DNA of 43,787 nucleotides from a virus. This document shows positions 26,648-33,575 of this stretch, in pieces. How positions within the stretch are numbered: the first letter of the stretch is position 1; every line of letters starts with the position of its first letter. The stretch spans positions 1 through 43,787 of IMG/VR virus record IMGVR_UViG_3300017598_001230; one strand, written 5' to 3'. The notes under the pieces are model-generated. The model saw only the letters and a program-made list of their open reading frames with translations, made no database searches and had not been told where the DNA came from. The translations under genes and the position numbers were made by a program.

Positions 26648-27106
26648 ATGTCAAATCTAATTTATTTTGCACACCCAATCACCCACTATGGTACAGAACT
26701 CGAGAAACTGATGCTGAATGCTATCGAGACAAAGTTTCCGGAATCTGAAATCTTCAACCCGAATGCTGAATGGCTCCAGAGAGTTTATGCTGCCCGTAAA
26801 GCTGCTAAGATGGAATCCGGCGACTGCTTTCGAATTTTCACTGAGATCGCCGAAGTCTGCGATAGCGTCGTAGGTAATACTTTTCTGAATAGAACTCTGG
26901 GCTGCGGAATATTTGGAGAGATGGTCAAGGCCTCGGAGGCCGGTAAAGAGATCCATTTAATCGAATGTTCAGAGCAGATAGTACCCCGCGGCATGATCAA
27001 AGTCGAATGGCACGAGCCCGGAACGGCATCACTCGTCGACCAATACGTTCAAGTTCTCAATCTTGAGCAGACCAGAGAAAAGGTTCACACCTTAAAAGAG
27101 CAATAA
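26648..27106 (+). CDS. Nucleoside deoxyribosyltransferase-like protein
   Basis: A 152-residue protein with the fold pattern of N-deoxyribosyltransferases: an N-terminal strand LIYFAHPITHYGT followed by a helix, NPNAEWLQ, a helix, a C-rich strand ending CDSVVGNTF, and GIFGEMVKASEAGKEIHLIE, which matches the E..A...gkpi.l motif. This group moves deoxyribose between bases or acts as a nucleotide hydrolase. It follows the Nudix gene by one base and ends with REKVHTLKEQ, almost the same tail. The family call is by pattern and is moderate; a DUF4406-type protein would look similar. Confidence 0.55.
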   Translation: MSNLIYFAHPITHYGTELEKLMLNAIETKFPESEIFNPNAEWLQRVYAARKAAKMESGDCFRIFTEIAEVCDSVVGNTFLNRTLGCGIFGEMVKASEAGKEIHLIECSEQIVPRGMIKVEWHEPGTASLVDQYVQVLNLEQTREKVHTLKEQ

Positions 27107-27108
27107 AA

Positions 27109-27693
27109 ATGAAACCCATTATAAAGCCAGATCCGGAATGCTCTATGTGTAATGGCAAAGGGCGAGTACCGGGGAAGAAGAAAGGTACAGTCCGGTGCGC
27201 TTGTCTCCTCAGACAAGAGGCCATCATATATTTGACTGACATTTATGCTAACGCTAAATACATCAAGGGATTGAACGCAAACTTGTTGAAGGGTAAGAAC
27301 CTCTTCATAGACCAGGACGCGCAGAGGACCTTCAAGGCAGCGATCAAATCCTTCTTGCTAAACACCGGCATGAAATACAGACATATGACGGTATCAGCGC
27401 ATGATATCTTGACTTTCTATTTAGGTAAGATGGAGGGCCCGGAGTATCGAACGATGGAGAGCATAGATATCTTGATACTCTATCTGGTAGCTGATCCCCG
27501 CTCAAAAAGCTATGGGGATATCATTATCTCAATACTGGAGAAACGAAACCTGAGGAATCTGCCGACCTGGGTATTCACCAACAAGCTGATAAGCTCACAA
27601 CAATTTAAGGACGCATATTCAATCAAACTATCCAATTTTCTGACTAAGAACTTTAACCCACTCAGGGGTCTCTCAAAACAAATTGGAACATAA
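27109..27693 (+). CDS. DnaC/DnaI-like helicase loader without Walker motifs
   Basis: A 194-residue protein. Residues 11-32 hold a four-Cys zinc site (C11, C14, C30, C32) as in the N-terminal domain of DnaI-like loaders. The following part tracks the DnaC/DnaI AAA+ fold: GKNLFIDQDAQRTFKAAIK (62-80) sits where GKNLL..GPTGTGKT..A normally stands, but the P-loop is gone; ESIDILILYLVADP (about 117-130) sits at Walker B but with YL instead of DD; LPTWVFTNK (151-159) matches sensor 1 PTI.TTN. The gene ends right before the DnaB-like helicase. A non-hydrolysing loader or a structural clamp is the likely role. Confidence 0.6.
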   Translation: MKPIIKPDPECSMCNGKGRVPGKKKGTVRCACLLRQEAIIYLTDIYANAKYIKGLNANLLKGKNLFIDQDAQRTFKAAIKSFLLNTGMKYRHMTVSAHDILTFYLGKMEGPEYRTMESIDILILYLVADPRSKSYGDIIISILEKRNLRNLPTWVFTNKLISSQQFKDAYSIKLSNFLTKNFNPLRGLSKQIGT

Positions 27694-29154
27694 ATGAAAA
27701 GTATTTTAAAGTCCTTCATACTTTACCCTTCACCTAAGAAATGGGCTGAGTATCAACACTCGTATAACTCCTATTTCAAAGGCCGAGAAGCTCTGTACGA
27801 TGATACTCTGAAATTCATTCAAGATTTCTGGAACCAGTTCGACGTATTCCCGGGGTGGAATGTCTTTCAAAAGGAACTGGCCTCCTCCAATGAAATCAAG
27901 CTCTCAGGATATCTATCGGGCATAATAGATGACCCCGCAATCAACGCCTTCGAGCAAGACGATGACTTTCTCGGTCACCTTGTATTCCTTGAGAAGACTT
28001 ATTTCGAGACCGACCTATACAAAACCATTCAAGAGCTACAGACATCTTTAGCTGGACTGGAAGGCAAGGACCTTGAAGCAATCCTAAGTAAGACCGATGA
28101 CTTCCTAACTGAGTTTCACAGGATCAAGAATAATGTAACCAGAGCTGAAGCGGGAACATCAGCCCTGGTTTATGGCGAGCAAGCCATACAAGACCTCCGG
28201 AGAATGTACGCTGAGATCGAGGAGAAGAAACATAACGACGAATCACTATTCTATGATCTCGGATTCAAAGCTTTCGAGAAGGTCCAGATGAAAGGTGGGG
28301 ATTTAGTCCTCATCGGCGGCTTTACTTCTCAATGTAAATCGGTCTGGCTACGATGGCTGATTTATCGAATGCTCACTGAATATGGTCTTAATTGTGCGAT
28401 GTTCTCATTTGAGATGTCCTATGAAGTCATTCGGATCATGTTCGCGATACTCCATGCCAATAACAAGGATGTATTCCCTGGAACTCCCATAATATCATAT
28501 GAGAAGTTTAAAACGGGTGAGCTCACAGATGAGGAGCAGGACTTCCTATTCAATATCGCCAATGAAGACTTCATCAATAATCAGAACTATGGGACTCTAT
28601 ACATCGAGAAACCCAATAAGTCAAAATACAGGCTGCACGATTTAACCTCTAAGGTCGCAGAACTTGAGGCGGCAGTCATGCCGGTCCATGTCGTCGGGGT
28701 CGATTACCTAAGCTTAATGTATCCGCTGGATACCGATAGGGGATCTCCGGATAATGATGACTACAACCAACTAATCAAGAACTTTAAAAGCTGGTGCCTA
28801 TCCCACCGTGGTAGAGATGGCGACGTATCACCCATCCTGGGTATGAGTCCCTGCCAGATTTCCAGAAAGGGGTATGAGGACGCTGTCAAGAACGATAACT
28901 TCTACGAGCTGACTGCCCTAAAGAAATACTCAGAGCTCGAGACATCGGGAGACGTTATTCTCACCAGTTTATTTACTCCAGAGATGCGCCAATCAATGCA
29001 GGTCAAACTCCAGAACTTGAAGAACAGGGATGGAGCCGTTGTGATTGAACCTGTGGATCTTCATTGCGATCTGACTGGTGGGTACGGAATCTCCGAACTT
29101 GAATCAAGAACTGAGGAAGAGATCGTTGAAACACTACAAAGTTTAGATATTTAG
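27694..29154 (+). CDS. Replicative DNA helicase, DnaB-like
   Basis: A 486-residue RecA-fold helicase of the DnaB/T4 gp41 type. The N-terminal 140 residues are helical. The core from about residue 190 includes KGGDLVLIGGFTSQCKS (about 200-216), the Walker A position; VFSFEMSYEV-like FSFEMS near 236; and VVGVDYLSLMYP near 334, the Walker B strand. It should unwind DNA at the fork as a hexamer. The P-loop reads CKS instead of GKS/GKT, an unusual substitution. The gene starts right at the loader stop with AAAGTAT spacing, and is followed 8 bases later, with GGAGG, by the deaminase. Confidence 0.85.
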   Translation: MKSILKSFILYPSPKKWAEYQHSYNSYFKGREALYDDTLKFIQDFWNQFDVFPGWNVFQKELASSNEIKLSGYLSGIIDDPAINAFEQDDDFLGHLVFLEKTYFETDLYKTIQELQTSLAGLEGKDLEAILSKTDDFLTEFHRIKNNVTRAEAGTSALVYGEQAIQDLRRMYAEIEEKKHNDESLFYDLGFKAFEKVQMKGGDLVLIGGFTSQCKSVWLRWLIYRMLTEYGLNCAMFSFEMSYEVIRIMFAILHANNKDVFPGTPIISYEKFKTGELTDEEQDFLFNIANEDFINNQNYGTLYIEKPNKSKYRLHDLTSKVAELEAAVMPVHVVGVDYLSLMYPLDTDRGSPDNDDYNQLIKNFKSWCLSHRGRDGDVSPILGMSPCQISRKGYEDAVKNDNFYELTALKKYSELETSGDVILTSLFTPEMRQSMQVKLQNLKNRDGAVVIEPVDLHCDLTGGYGISELESRTEEEIVETLQSLDI

Positions 29155-29162
29155 GAGGTACT

Positions 29163-29510
29163 ATGCACGGTTTATGTGCGAAGGTTACAACAATGGCGAC
29201 GGTGGTTTGTGTGGACGGTACCAGATTCGTGGGAATGAACTGGTGTGCGAACCCACAACCGAAATGTCCTCGTAAAGAGGGTGATAACTATGATAAATGC
29301 AATACGATCTGCAAGCAAATGGGTCACGCTGAGGTAATGGCATGTCTGGCGGCCGGCGCTAAGGCCAAACTCGGAGTCCTTTATCTCGAAGGGCATACAT
29401 ACGCTTGCGATAATTGCGTCGATGTTGCTGCCTTTCATGGAATTGATAAAATCGTGGTGGGCTCACCGCCTCCGATCGTTGGTGCCCCGGCCCTGTCCAC
29501 TGGAAATTAA
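29163..29510 (+). CDS. Cytidine/dCMP deaminase-like zinc protein
   Basis: A 115-residue protein of the cytidine deaminase superfamily. The metal and catalytic signature is GHAEVMACLAAGA (H55, A56, E57) and TYACDNCVDVAAFHGI (C82 and C85), spaced as in dCMP deaminases, although the usual PCxxC Pro is Ala. A Cys-rich stretch, PKCPRKEGDNYDKCNTIC, precedes the HAE motif. It would convert dCMP to dUMP for dTTP supply. GGAGGT lies 5 bases upstream. A short length and missing N-terminal helix are typical of compact phage versions. Substrate is not certain. Confidence 0.75.
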   Translation: MHGLCAKVTTMATVVCVDGTRFVGMNWCANPQPKCPRKEGDNYDKCNTICKQMGHAEVMACLAAGAKAKLGVLYLEGHTYACDNCVDVAAFHGIDKIVVGSPPPIVGAPALSTGN

Positions 29511-29538
29511 TAGCTGCACTTTCCGAATATATATTATC
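29504..29538 (+). promoter_or_regulatory. Two-box element, copy D
   Basis: AAATT at 29504 and CGAATATATATT at 29524, with the same 20-base offset as in the four other copies. It overlaps the stop codon of the deaminase gene and lies directly in front of ATG 29539. It is the only copy that has no TTTCT after the first box. If it is a promoter, transcription would begin around the ATG, so this gene may be leaderless or start inside at 29593. Confidence 0.5.
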
Positions 29539-29787
29539 ATGAGACAACACAAACTAATTGACTCAGAGCGGAAGAGCATCAGCTCTGACCCAATGGCTAA
29601 GCCGACGACCACTGTTCTTTCAGTATCCAAACCGGATGCAGATGGTGACGTCCTATTGATCATGAGGGTTAACGATGGAGGCAGTATTCAAGAGGTTGCA
29701 TCCTGGATCAAGCAAAAGAGCTTGGTTAAAGCCGGGTACCGAATGACCAACGTAGGGCTTGGACAAAATATTGATATAAAGGTATAA
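29539..29787 (+). CDS. Hypothetical protein
   Basis: An 82-residue protein from ATG 29539; a shorter start is ATG 29593 (64 residues, beginning MAKPTTTV). There is no clear ribosome site before 29539, while GGAAGAG precedes 29593 in the loop of a hairpin. The folded part (from 29593) is alpha/beta with VLSVSKPDADGDVLLIM and an amphipathic helix SWIKQKSLVK. No family recognised. It directly follows the two-box element D. Confidence 0.5.
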   Translation: MRQHKLIDSERKSISSDPMAKPTTTVLSVSKPDADGDVLLIMRVNDGGSIQEVASWIKQKSLVKAGYRMTNVGLGQNIDIKV

Positions 29788-29788
29788 C

Positions 29789-30142
29789 ATGAAACACTTA
29801 TTCTACTGTCCAGAGGATGTTTGGTTTACCTGCGAAGGTAAATCCTACAGGGTCATTCCATATGGCTGCATCGTTGGGATCAATTTCCCAAAGGATCCCA
29901 ACGATTATTTACTGTCAATAACAAAACCCTCGGACATCTTTTACATCCGACTTTATAATCGAGATGTCCTCAAGATCAGTGTCAGTGACAGCAAAAAGAT
30001 CTGGGGTGATAAGAACCCTGCTAAGGGCCAAACCAGCAAGACTTTTAAATCGGTGGACAGAAAACGGAACGCGATTTATACGGAGGTCTTTACCGATCTG
30101 CTGGAGAAATATAACGACTATTTAGAGAAGGTGAACTCCTGA
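29789..30142 (+). CDS. Hypothetical protein
   Basis: A 117-residue protein, mixed alpha/beta, with a Trp/Tyr-rich N-terminus (YCPEDVWFTCEGKSYRVIPYG) and a Lys-rich C-terminal half ending in a helix (TEVFTDLLEKYNDYLEKV). It starts one base after the previous stop with AAAGGTATAAC upstream. No recognised domain. It is followed by the primase zinc-domain gene, whose possible CTG start overlaps its stop. Confidence 0.55.
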   Translation: MKHLFYCPEDVWFTCEGKSYRVIPYGCIVGINFPKDPNDYLLSITKPSDIFYIRLYNRDVLKISVSDSKKIWGDKNPAKGQTSKTFKSVDRKRNAIYTEVFTDLLEKYNDYLEKVNS

Positions 30143-30735
30143 AACTCAGAGAAATAAATCCAGAACTCACGAGGATGAAGACTGAGGAATTAATCGAGAA
30201 ACTGAATTATTCCTATGTCTTCTCCATGATTGATCAAGTCGGTGACTACTATCAAGAGCATCTTCCTCTATGGAAGGTACTAAATCATTATGGTATCGAT
30301 GAGCCCGATGCTGCAACCGAGCAGGCACAGATCCCTTGTCTGTTGGTCGAGCATGGCTCCTCGGATAGACACTCCTCCGCAAGGTACTTCTCATTTGATC
30401 GAGAGACTGGGACACATAAGGAGCAGGTTTATTGCTATAAGTGTTCTAAGATCTTGAACTCTTTCTGGTACATCTACAAATATGAGCGCGATTTTCACGA
30501 ATTAAACATCAAGGATGTTTTCCTATTCATAACTAAAACATTTGGGACGCCATTCCCAAGTGATCTAATCCTCGATTTTGATCCCGAGAAGTTCTTTACA
30601 TTCGATTCAGAGGACGACCGGGCAGCGTCAATAGAAAAATTTAAGCTTGCGGATAAAGTTAGAGCCTACAAGGATATCGATATCCAACAATGGCTTGATT
30701 CACTATTAACTCTCTATATCTCATTAAAGGGGTAA
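30139..30735 (+). CDS. DnaG-type primase zinc-domain protein (no catalytic domain)
   Basis: From the safe ATG at 30175 the protein is 186 residues. I extend the start to CTG 30139 because AGAAGG lies upstream, that start overlaps the previous stop, and the extra 12 residues (LKLREINPELTR) continue the N-terminal helix; ATG 30175 remains the conservative choice. The sequence shows a CHC2-like pattern: IPCLLVEHGSSDRHSSARYF and then QVYCYKC, where C..H and C..C would bind zinc, followed by helices. A Toprim domain and the rest of primase are absent. It may provide template recognition for a primase encoded elsewhere. Confidence 0.5.
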   Translation: MKLREINPELTRMKTEELIEKLNYSYVFSMIDQVGDYYQEHLPLWKVLNHYGIDEPDAATEQAQIPCLLVEHGSSDRHSSARYFSFDRETGTHKEQVYCYKCSKILNSFWYIYKYERDFHELNIKDVFLFITKTFGTPFPSDLILDFDPEKFFTFDSEDDRAASIEKFKLADKVRAYKDIDIQQWLDSLLTLYISLKG

Positions 30736-30737
30736 AC

Positions 30738-31145
30738 ATGAAATTTAGAATTAAGGTCAATGATATTGACGGTGTTGCATCCGATGCCCGGTGGGAAACA
30801 TATGACAAGGATATAACCGATCCGAAGAAGTGGGCTATTGAAACCCTTAGGAAATTTAATGCCACTCTTAAACCCTATGAGAAAGCTCGAAGATTGCTTG
30901 AAGTTGAGATCCTCGAGAGGTATTCTAAAACGAAGCATAATTGGGAGAAAACAAACCTGGTCACAATCATGAAGGCCGCCGGCGGCTATGATACTTACAA
31001 ATGCCGCCAGTGTGGGATCACTGGCAAACGCCATGGTCTTCAAAGAATCACTATAGACTCAAGGTGGAAAGCTGAGGTGTATCAAAACTGCAATACCGCC
31101 GTGGAGTTTATCAACAAACGTAGCAGAAATACAGGATGCATATGA
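30738..31145 (+). CDS. Hypothetical protein with zinc knuckle
   Basis: A 135-residue protein starting with a strand (KFRIKVNDIDG), a helical middle (about 29-65) and a CRQC motif at 89-92 with further Cys residues at 118 and 134. The AAAGG site lies 5 bases upstream. The two-part shape, a small beta domain plus a zinc-binding helical part, does not match a family I know. The next gene's two candidate starts overlap its last codons. Confidence 0.5.
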   Translation: MKFRIKVNDIDGVASDARWETYDKDITDPKKWAIETLRKFNATLKPYEKARRLLEVEILERYSKTKHNWEKTNLVTIMKAAGGYDTYKCRQCGITGKRHGLQRITIDSRWKAEVYQNCNTAVEFINKRSRNTGCI

Positions 31146-31729
31146 CAGAACAAATTACCAGAGACATTCTAAGTGAGACTGGACATTCCGTCAATCTAAA
31201 GGCTCGGACCTCAAAGCTATTCCGTGAATTCTACGCCACTCACGCCCACTCCGGTGAGAAGGTTCGCCTCATTGCGGTTACCGTTCTCAATGAAGCGGAG
31301 CAAATCCACGGGATGCTGGTCATGAAGAATGGAGTCGGTACTGAGATCATTTCAGAGACAGCCTTCATAGACATCGAAGAAATACAACTTCCGATTTGGA
31401 AGGGCATCGACTTCGATGGCTGCGTTGCTACGTATGACCCTAACCAAATGACCGACATATTCTGGATTGGAGAACCGATCTGGGAGATGATCGACAGGAT
31501 TAAAGCTTGGATCGCTGAGGGATGGGAGATCAAGATCTTTTCGGCCCGAGCCACCTTTGGAATCCCTGGAATCCGATGCGTCCAGGATTGGCTTGAGGAT
31601 GTCGCCGGATTGCCCCGCCTGGATGTTACCAATATCAAGGACGGTCGCTGCGTCGCTATATATGATGATAGGGCTGTTCAAGTTGAAGGGAACACCGGGA
31701 GACTTTTAGGTGAGGAATCAGGCATTTAA
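31142..31729 (+). CDS. HAD-superfamily phosphatase-like protein
   Basis: A 195-residue protein. The C-terminal 110 residues form a HAD hydrolase core: GIDFDGCVATYD (D90 and D92, motif I), EIKIFSARATFG (motif II Ser), and VAIYDDRAVQVEGNTGR (motif IV acid pair). This is the compact HAD type seen in many phage replication regions, often with nucleotide or nucleic-acid 3'-phosphate substrates. The N-terminal 80 residues form a separate alpha/beta module. I choose ATG 31142 (AGGA 5 bases upstream) over 31136. It overlaps the HNH gene by 20 bases. Confidence 0.75.
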   Translation: MTEQITRDILSETGHSVNLKARTSKLFREFYATHAHSGEKVRLIAVTVLNEAEQIHGMLVMKNGVGTEIISETAFIDIEEIQLPIWKGIDFDGCVATYDPNQMTDIFWIGEPIWEMIDRIKAWIAEGWEIKIFSARATFGIPGIRCVQDWLEDVAGLPRLDVTNIKDGRCVAIYDDRAVQVEGNTGRLLGEESGI

Positions 31730-32117
31730 TAACTATAATGAATTTTTAGCGTCAGCCTTATGGAAAGCTATCAAGGCTCAAATAAGGGGACGTTCTAAGA
31801 GAGTCTGTGAGTTTTGCAGGTACAATAGGTCATACGCAGTTCATCACAGGTACTACTCCAAATCAGGTTGGGGTAAAGAGGATCTCCGGGATCTGATGGA
31901 CGTGTGCAAAACCTGCCACGACTTTATCCACGGATACCCGCACCCTGCCAAACTAATTGCATTGCCAGGGAGCCCGGCTTTAACTGGAGATACTGGATGG
32001 ACCTCAGTAGCCCAGGTGCCTGATCATTGGATGTTAGACCCGAGCTATCAAGTTTGGATCAGAGAAACGCTCCCTCTCATATATCCTAAATTTGGATTCC
32101 ATATTGCGAGGCAATAA
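31710..32117 (+). CDS. HNH endonuclease-like protein
   Basis: A 135-residue protein beginning at GTG 31710 (GGGAGA 7 bases upstream), overlapping the HAD gene by 20 bases. Residues 33-74 form an HNH-type zinc finger: CEFC (33-36), VHH (44-46), then VCKTCHDFIHG (66-75). This is the arrangement of phage HNH nucleases and of some homing endonucleases. The N-terminal 30 residues are basic (KAIKAQIRGRSKR), fitting DNA contact. The C-terminal half is Pro/Trp-rich and unassigned. It may nick phage or competitor DNA. It lies 1.9 kb upstream of the split polymerase. Confidence 0.7.
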   Translation: MRNQAFNNYNEFLASALWKAIKAQIRGRSKRVCEFCRYNRSYAVHHRYYSKSGWGKEDLRDLMDVCKTCHDFIHGYPHPAKLIALPGSPALTGDTGWTSVAQVPDHWMLDPSYQVWIRETLPLIYPKFGFHIARQ

Positions 32118-32299
32118 TGACAAAGAATAAGAAAGGTTACGTATGTGGCGATTGTCAAGAGCATAACGGCAGGCATTGCAAGAACAAGAAAAGTGATCAT
32201 TATGGTCATTTCGTTGCTCACAACCATCCCGCCTGCCGCTCCAAGGTATTAACTGCCAAAGCTATTTATGTAGGTGATCATGGAAAGAAAACAGTATAA
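32117..32299 (+). CDS. Cys/His-rich mini-protein
   Basis: A 60-residue basic protein with C10 and C13 (CGDC), C20, His residues through the middle and C39, giving a plausible zinc or nucleic-acid-binding fold. It starts on the last base of the HNH gene stop (TAATGA). No family recognised. Its end overlaps the next mini-gene by 20 bases. Confidence 0.5.
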   Translation: MTKNKKGYVCGDCQEHNGRHCKNKKSDHYGHFVAHNHPACRSKVLTAKAIYVGDHGKKTV

Positions 32300-32423
32300 T
32301 AAAGAATTGGTTAAGTGGGTAAAATCCCATTACTGGGACAGCCTGGAAAAGGATAAGGATCTGATCCTCAGGCACCTACGGACATTTGTCGGAGACGATG
32401 CCATCTATAAATCCGATGAGTAA
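32280..32423 (+). CDS. Mini-protein, unknown
   Basis: A 47-residue ORF with ATG at 32280, TAGGTGATC upstream, and TAA at 32421-32423. It is helical and charged (KELVKWVKSHYWDSLEKDKD). The stop codon is the first three bases of the two-box element A. Too short for a firm family, but the overlap arrangement and the clean frame support it. Confidence 0.45.
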   Translation: MERKQYNKELVKWVKSHYWDSLEKDKDLILRHLRTFVGDDAIYKSDE

Positions 32424-32460
32424 ATTTCTACTCCCGATCTCCGAATATTTATTAATCAAA
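32421..32460 (+). promoter_or_regulatory. Two-box element, copy A
   Basis: TAAATTTCT begins at the stop codon of the 32280 gene, and CGAATATTTATTAATC starts at 32442, 20 bases after the AAATT. The central 12 bases include CTCC and CTC that recur in copy B. It is followed 12 bases later by CGGAGGT and ATG 32472. The copy is nearly identical to B over 32 bases. Confidence 0.6.
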
Positions 32461-32471
32461 CGGAGGTCACT

Positions 32472-32630
32472 ATGGATTTTTACAACACCAATTCAAAAGA
32501 AAAAGATCAGGAACTTAGGGCTGCAGCGGCTGAATTTGAGAAAACTGATGAGCACGTTGCTCTGGTTACTAAACTTTCTAAGGATCTGGATTCCTGGCTT
32601 TTTGACCTCCATGCCAACGTGGTTTGTTGA
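32472..32630 (+). CDS. Mini-protein, unknown
   Basis: A 52-residue acidic, Ala/Glu/Lys-rich helical protein (ELRAAAAEFEK, then VALVTKLSKDLDSW), starting at ATG 32472 with GGAGGT 6 bases upstream. A competing longer frame in this area (32386-32811) is not real in its first part: this ORF uses the best ribosome site and directly follows the two-box element A. No family. Confidence 0.55.
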   Translation: MDFYNTNSKEKDQELRAAAAEFEKTDEHVALVTKLSKDLDSWLFDLHANVVC

Positions 32631-32640
32631 GGAGGTTCAC

Positions 32641-32811
32641 ATGGCTCTCGGAACAAATAAAGGTAGCTCGGTTGCGTTAGACCGAAGGATCAAGAAACGG
32701 CTTGCGCTGCATAATACCCTCATGAAAAGATATATGACCAAAGAGGGTTTATCAAAGGACGAGGCCTCTAAGAAAGCGTTCAAGGATGTTTTACGTGCAG
32801 ATCTAAAATAG
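32641..32811 (+). CDS. Small basic helical protein, unknown
   Basis: A 56-residue basic protein: MALGTNKGSSVALDRRIKKR then helices HNTLMKRYMTKEGLSKDEAS and KKAFKDVLRADLK. I choose ATG 32641 because GAGG lies just upstream (TTGAGGAGG); the frame is open from 32386 but that part overlaps the better-supported 32472 gene. It might bind DNA or RNA given its charge, but there is no recognised motif. Confidence 0.55.
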   Translation: MALGTNKGSSVALDRRIKKRLALHNTLMKRYMTKEGLSKDEASKKAFKDVLRADLK

Positions 32812-32823
32812 TGGAGTGTAACA

Positions 32824-32988
32824 ATGAATCATACAGATAAGAAGATGATCAATGCTATCCTGTCCAGAGTTGCTGCAGGTGTATGGAGAGAGAATGGTCA
32901 ATGCGCATTCTGCTTAATACATAGGCAAAATGAGCACGATCATCAGGATTGGTGCCCAACGAAGATGGCAAAGGATCTCCGTGCATGA
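32824..32988 (+). CDS. Zinc-finger mini-protein
   Basis: A 54-residue ORF from ATG 32824 (GGAG upstream) to TGA 32986-32988. It has CAFC (27-30), H33, two further His and C44, suggestive of a zinc knuckle (CxxC plus His/Cys), after an N-terminal helix. The stop overlaps the next gene start as ATGA. No family. Confidence 0.5.
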   Translation: MNHTDKKMINAILSRVAAGVWRENGQCAFCLIHRQNEHDHQDWCPTKMAKDLRA

Positions 32989-33575
32989 GCAATCTGTTTG
33001 ATGATTTTGGAATCGATCTCGAGTCGACGACATGTACTTTCCATGGCGTCCCTGTTGGTGAAAAGAAAGCCATATCATGTGGCGACGAAATTACCGACAT
33101 CGAGTTCCTAAAAAACTATGAGCGCATATCCATGCGAGCGCGTCAGTCCGATTTCTTTCAGAATCTATCCACAGCGTACCTGAATAAATGCTACGAGATA
33201 AGTCAGAAGAAAGGTAAGTTCTCATACATTTGTGTCCGATGTTTCAAATCAATCAACAATCATCAGAAGCTGGTCGAGGAGCAACACTCTCACTTGCTTT
33301 ATGGCAAGGATTGCTATGGGACTATCCACAGAAGGCAGTCAAATTTAGCATATAGTTGGGAGAACGGAGTTCCAGTATTTCAAACGCAGCAAGAGCTCCA
33401 GACATTCGAGTGTACTTCCTGCAGTCGGAAGTTCCCAGCCCGGGCAGGTAATGTGCCTCACTGCGGAGAGAATCCACGATGCTGCTTTTGCTGTACATAT
33501 AACACTTTAAAGTATAAAGGGATCCGATGTCCATTTGAACTGAAATTTGGAATCCCATATGGAAAGGGCCCATGA
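32985..33575 (+). CDS. Cys-rich protein, unknown
   Basis: A 196-residue protein starting at ATG 32985; the frame opens earlier at 32949, but 32985 overlaps the preceding stop as ATGA. The N-terminal half is helical and acidic; the C-terminal half has several CxxC pairs: YICVRCF, FECTSCSRKF and PRCCFCCTY, with HCGENP between, so two or three zinc or iron-sulfur sites are likely. It ends with an ATGA overlap with the polymerase gene, so the two are co-translated. No family recognised; coupling to a polymerase gene suggests a replication accessory. Confidence 0.55.
   Translation: MSNLFDDFGIDLESTTCTFHGVPVGEKKAISCGDEITDIEFLKNYERISMRARQSDFFQNLSTAYLNKCYEISQKKGKFSYICVRCFKSINNHQKLVEEQHSHLLYGKDCYGTIHRRQSNLAYSWENGVPVFQTQQELQTFECTSCSRKFPARAGNVPHCGENPRCCFCCTYNTLKYKGIRCPFELKFGIPYGKGP

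Noticed and set aside
32386-32640. Single 141-residue frame 32386-32811
   Set aside because: Its first 85 codons overlap the two-box element and a better-supported 52-residue gene; only the part from 32641 has its own ribosome site.
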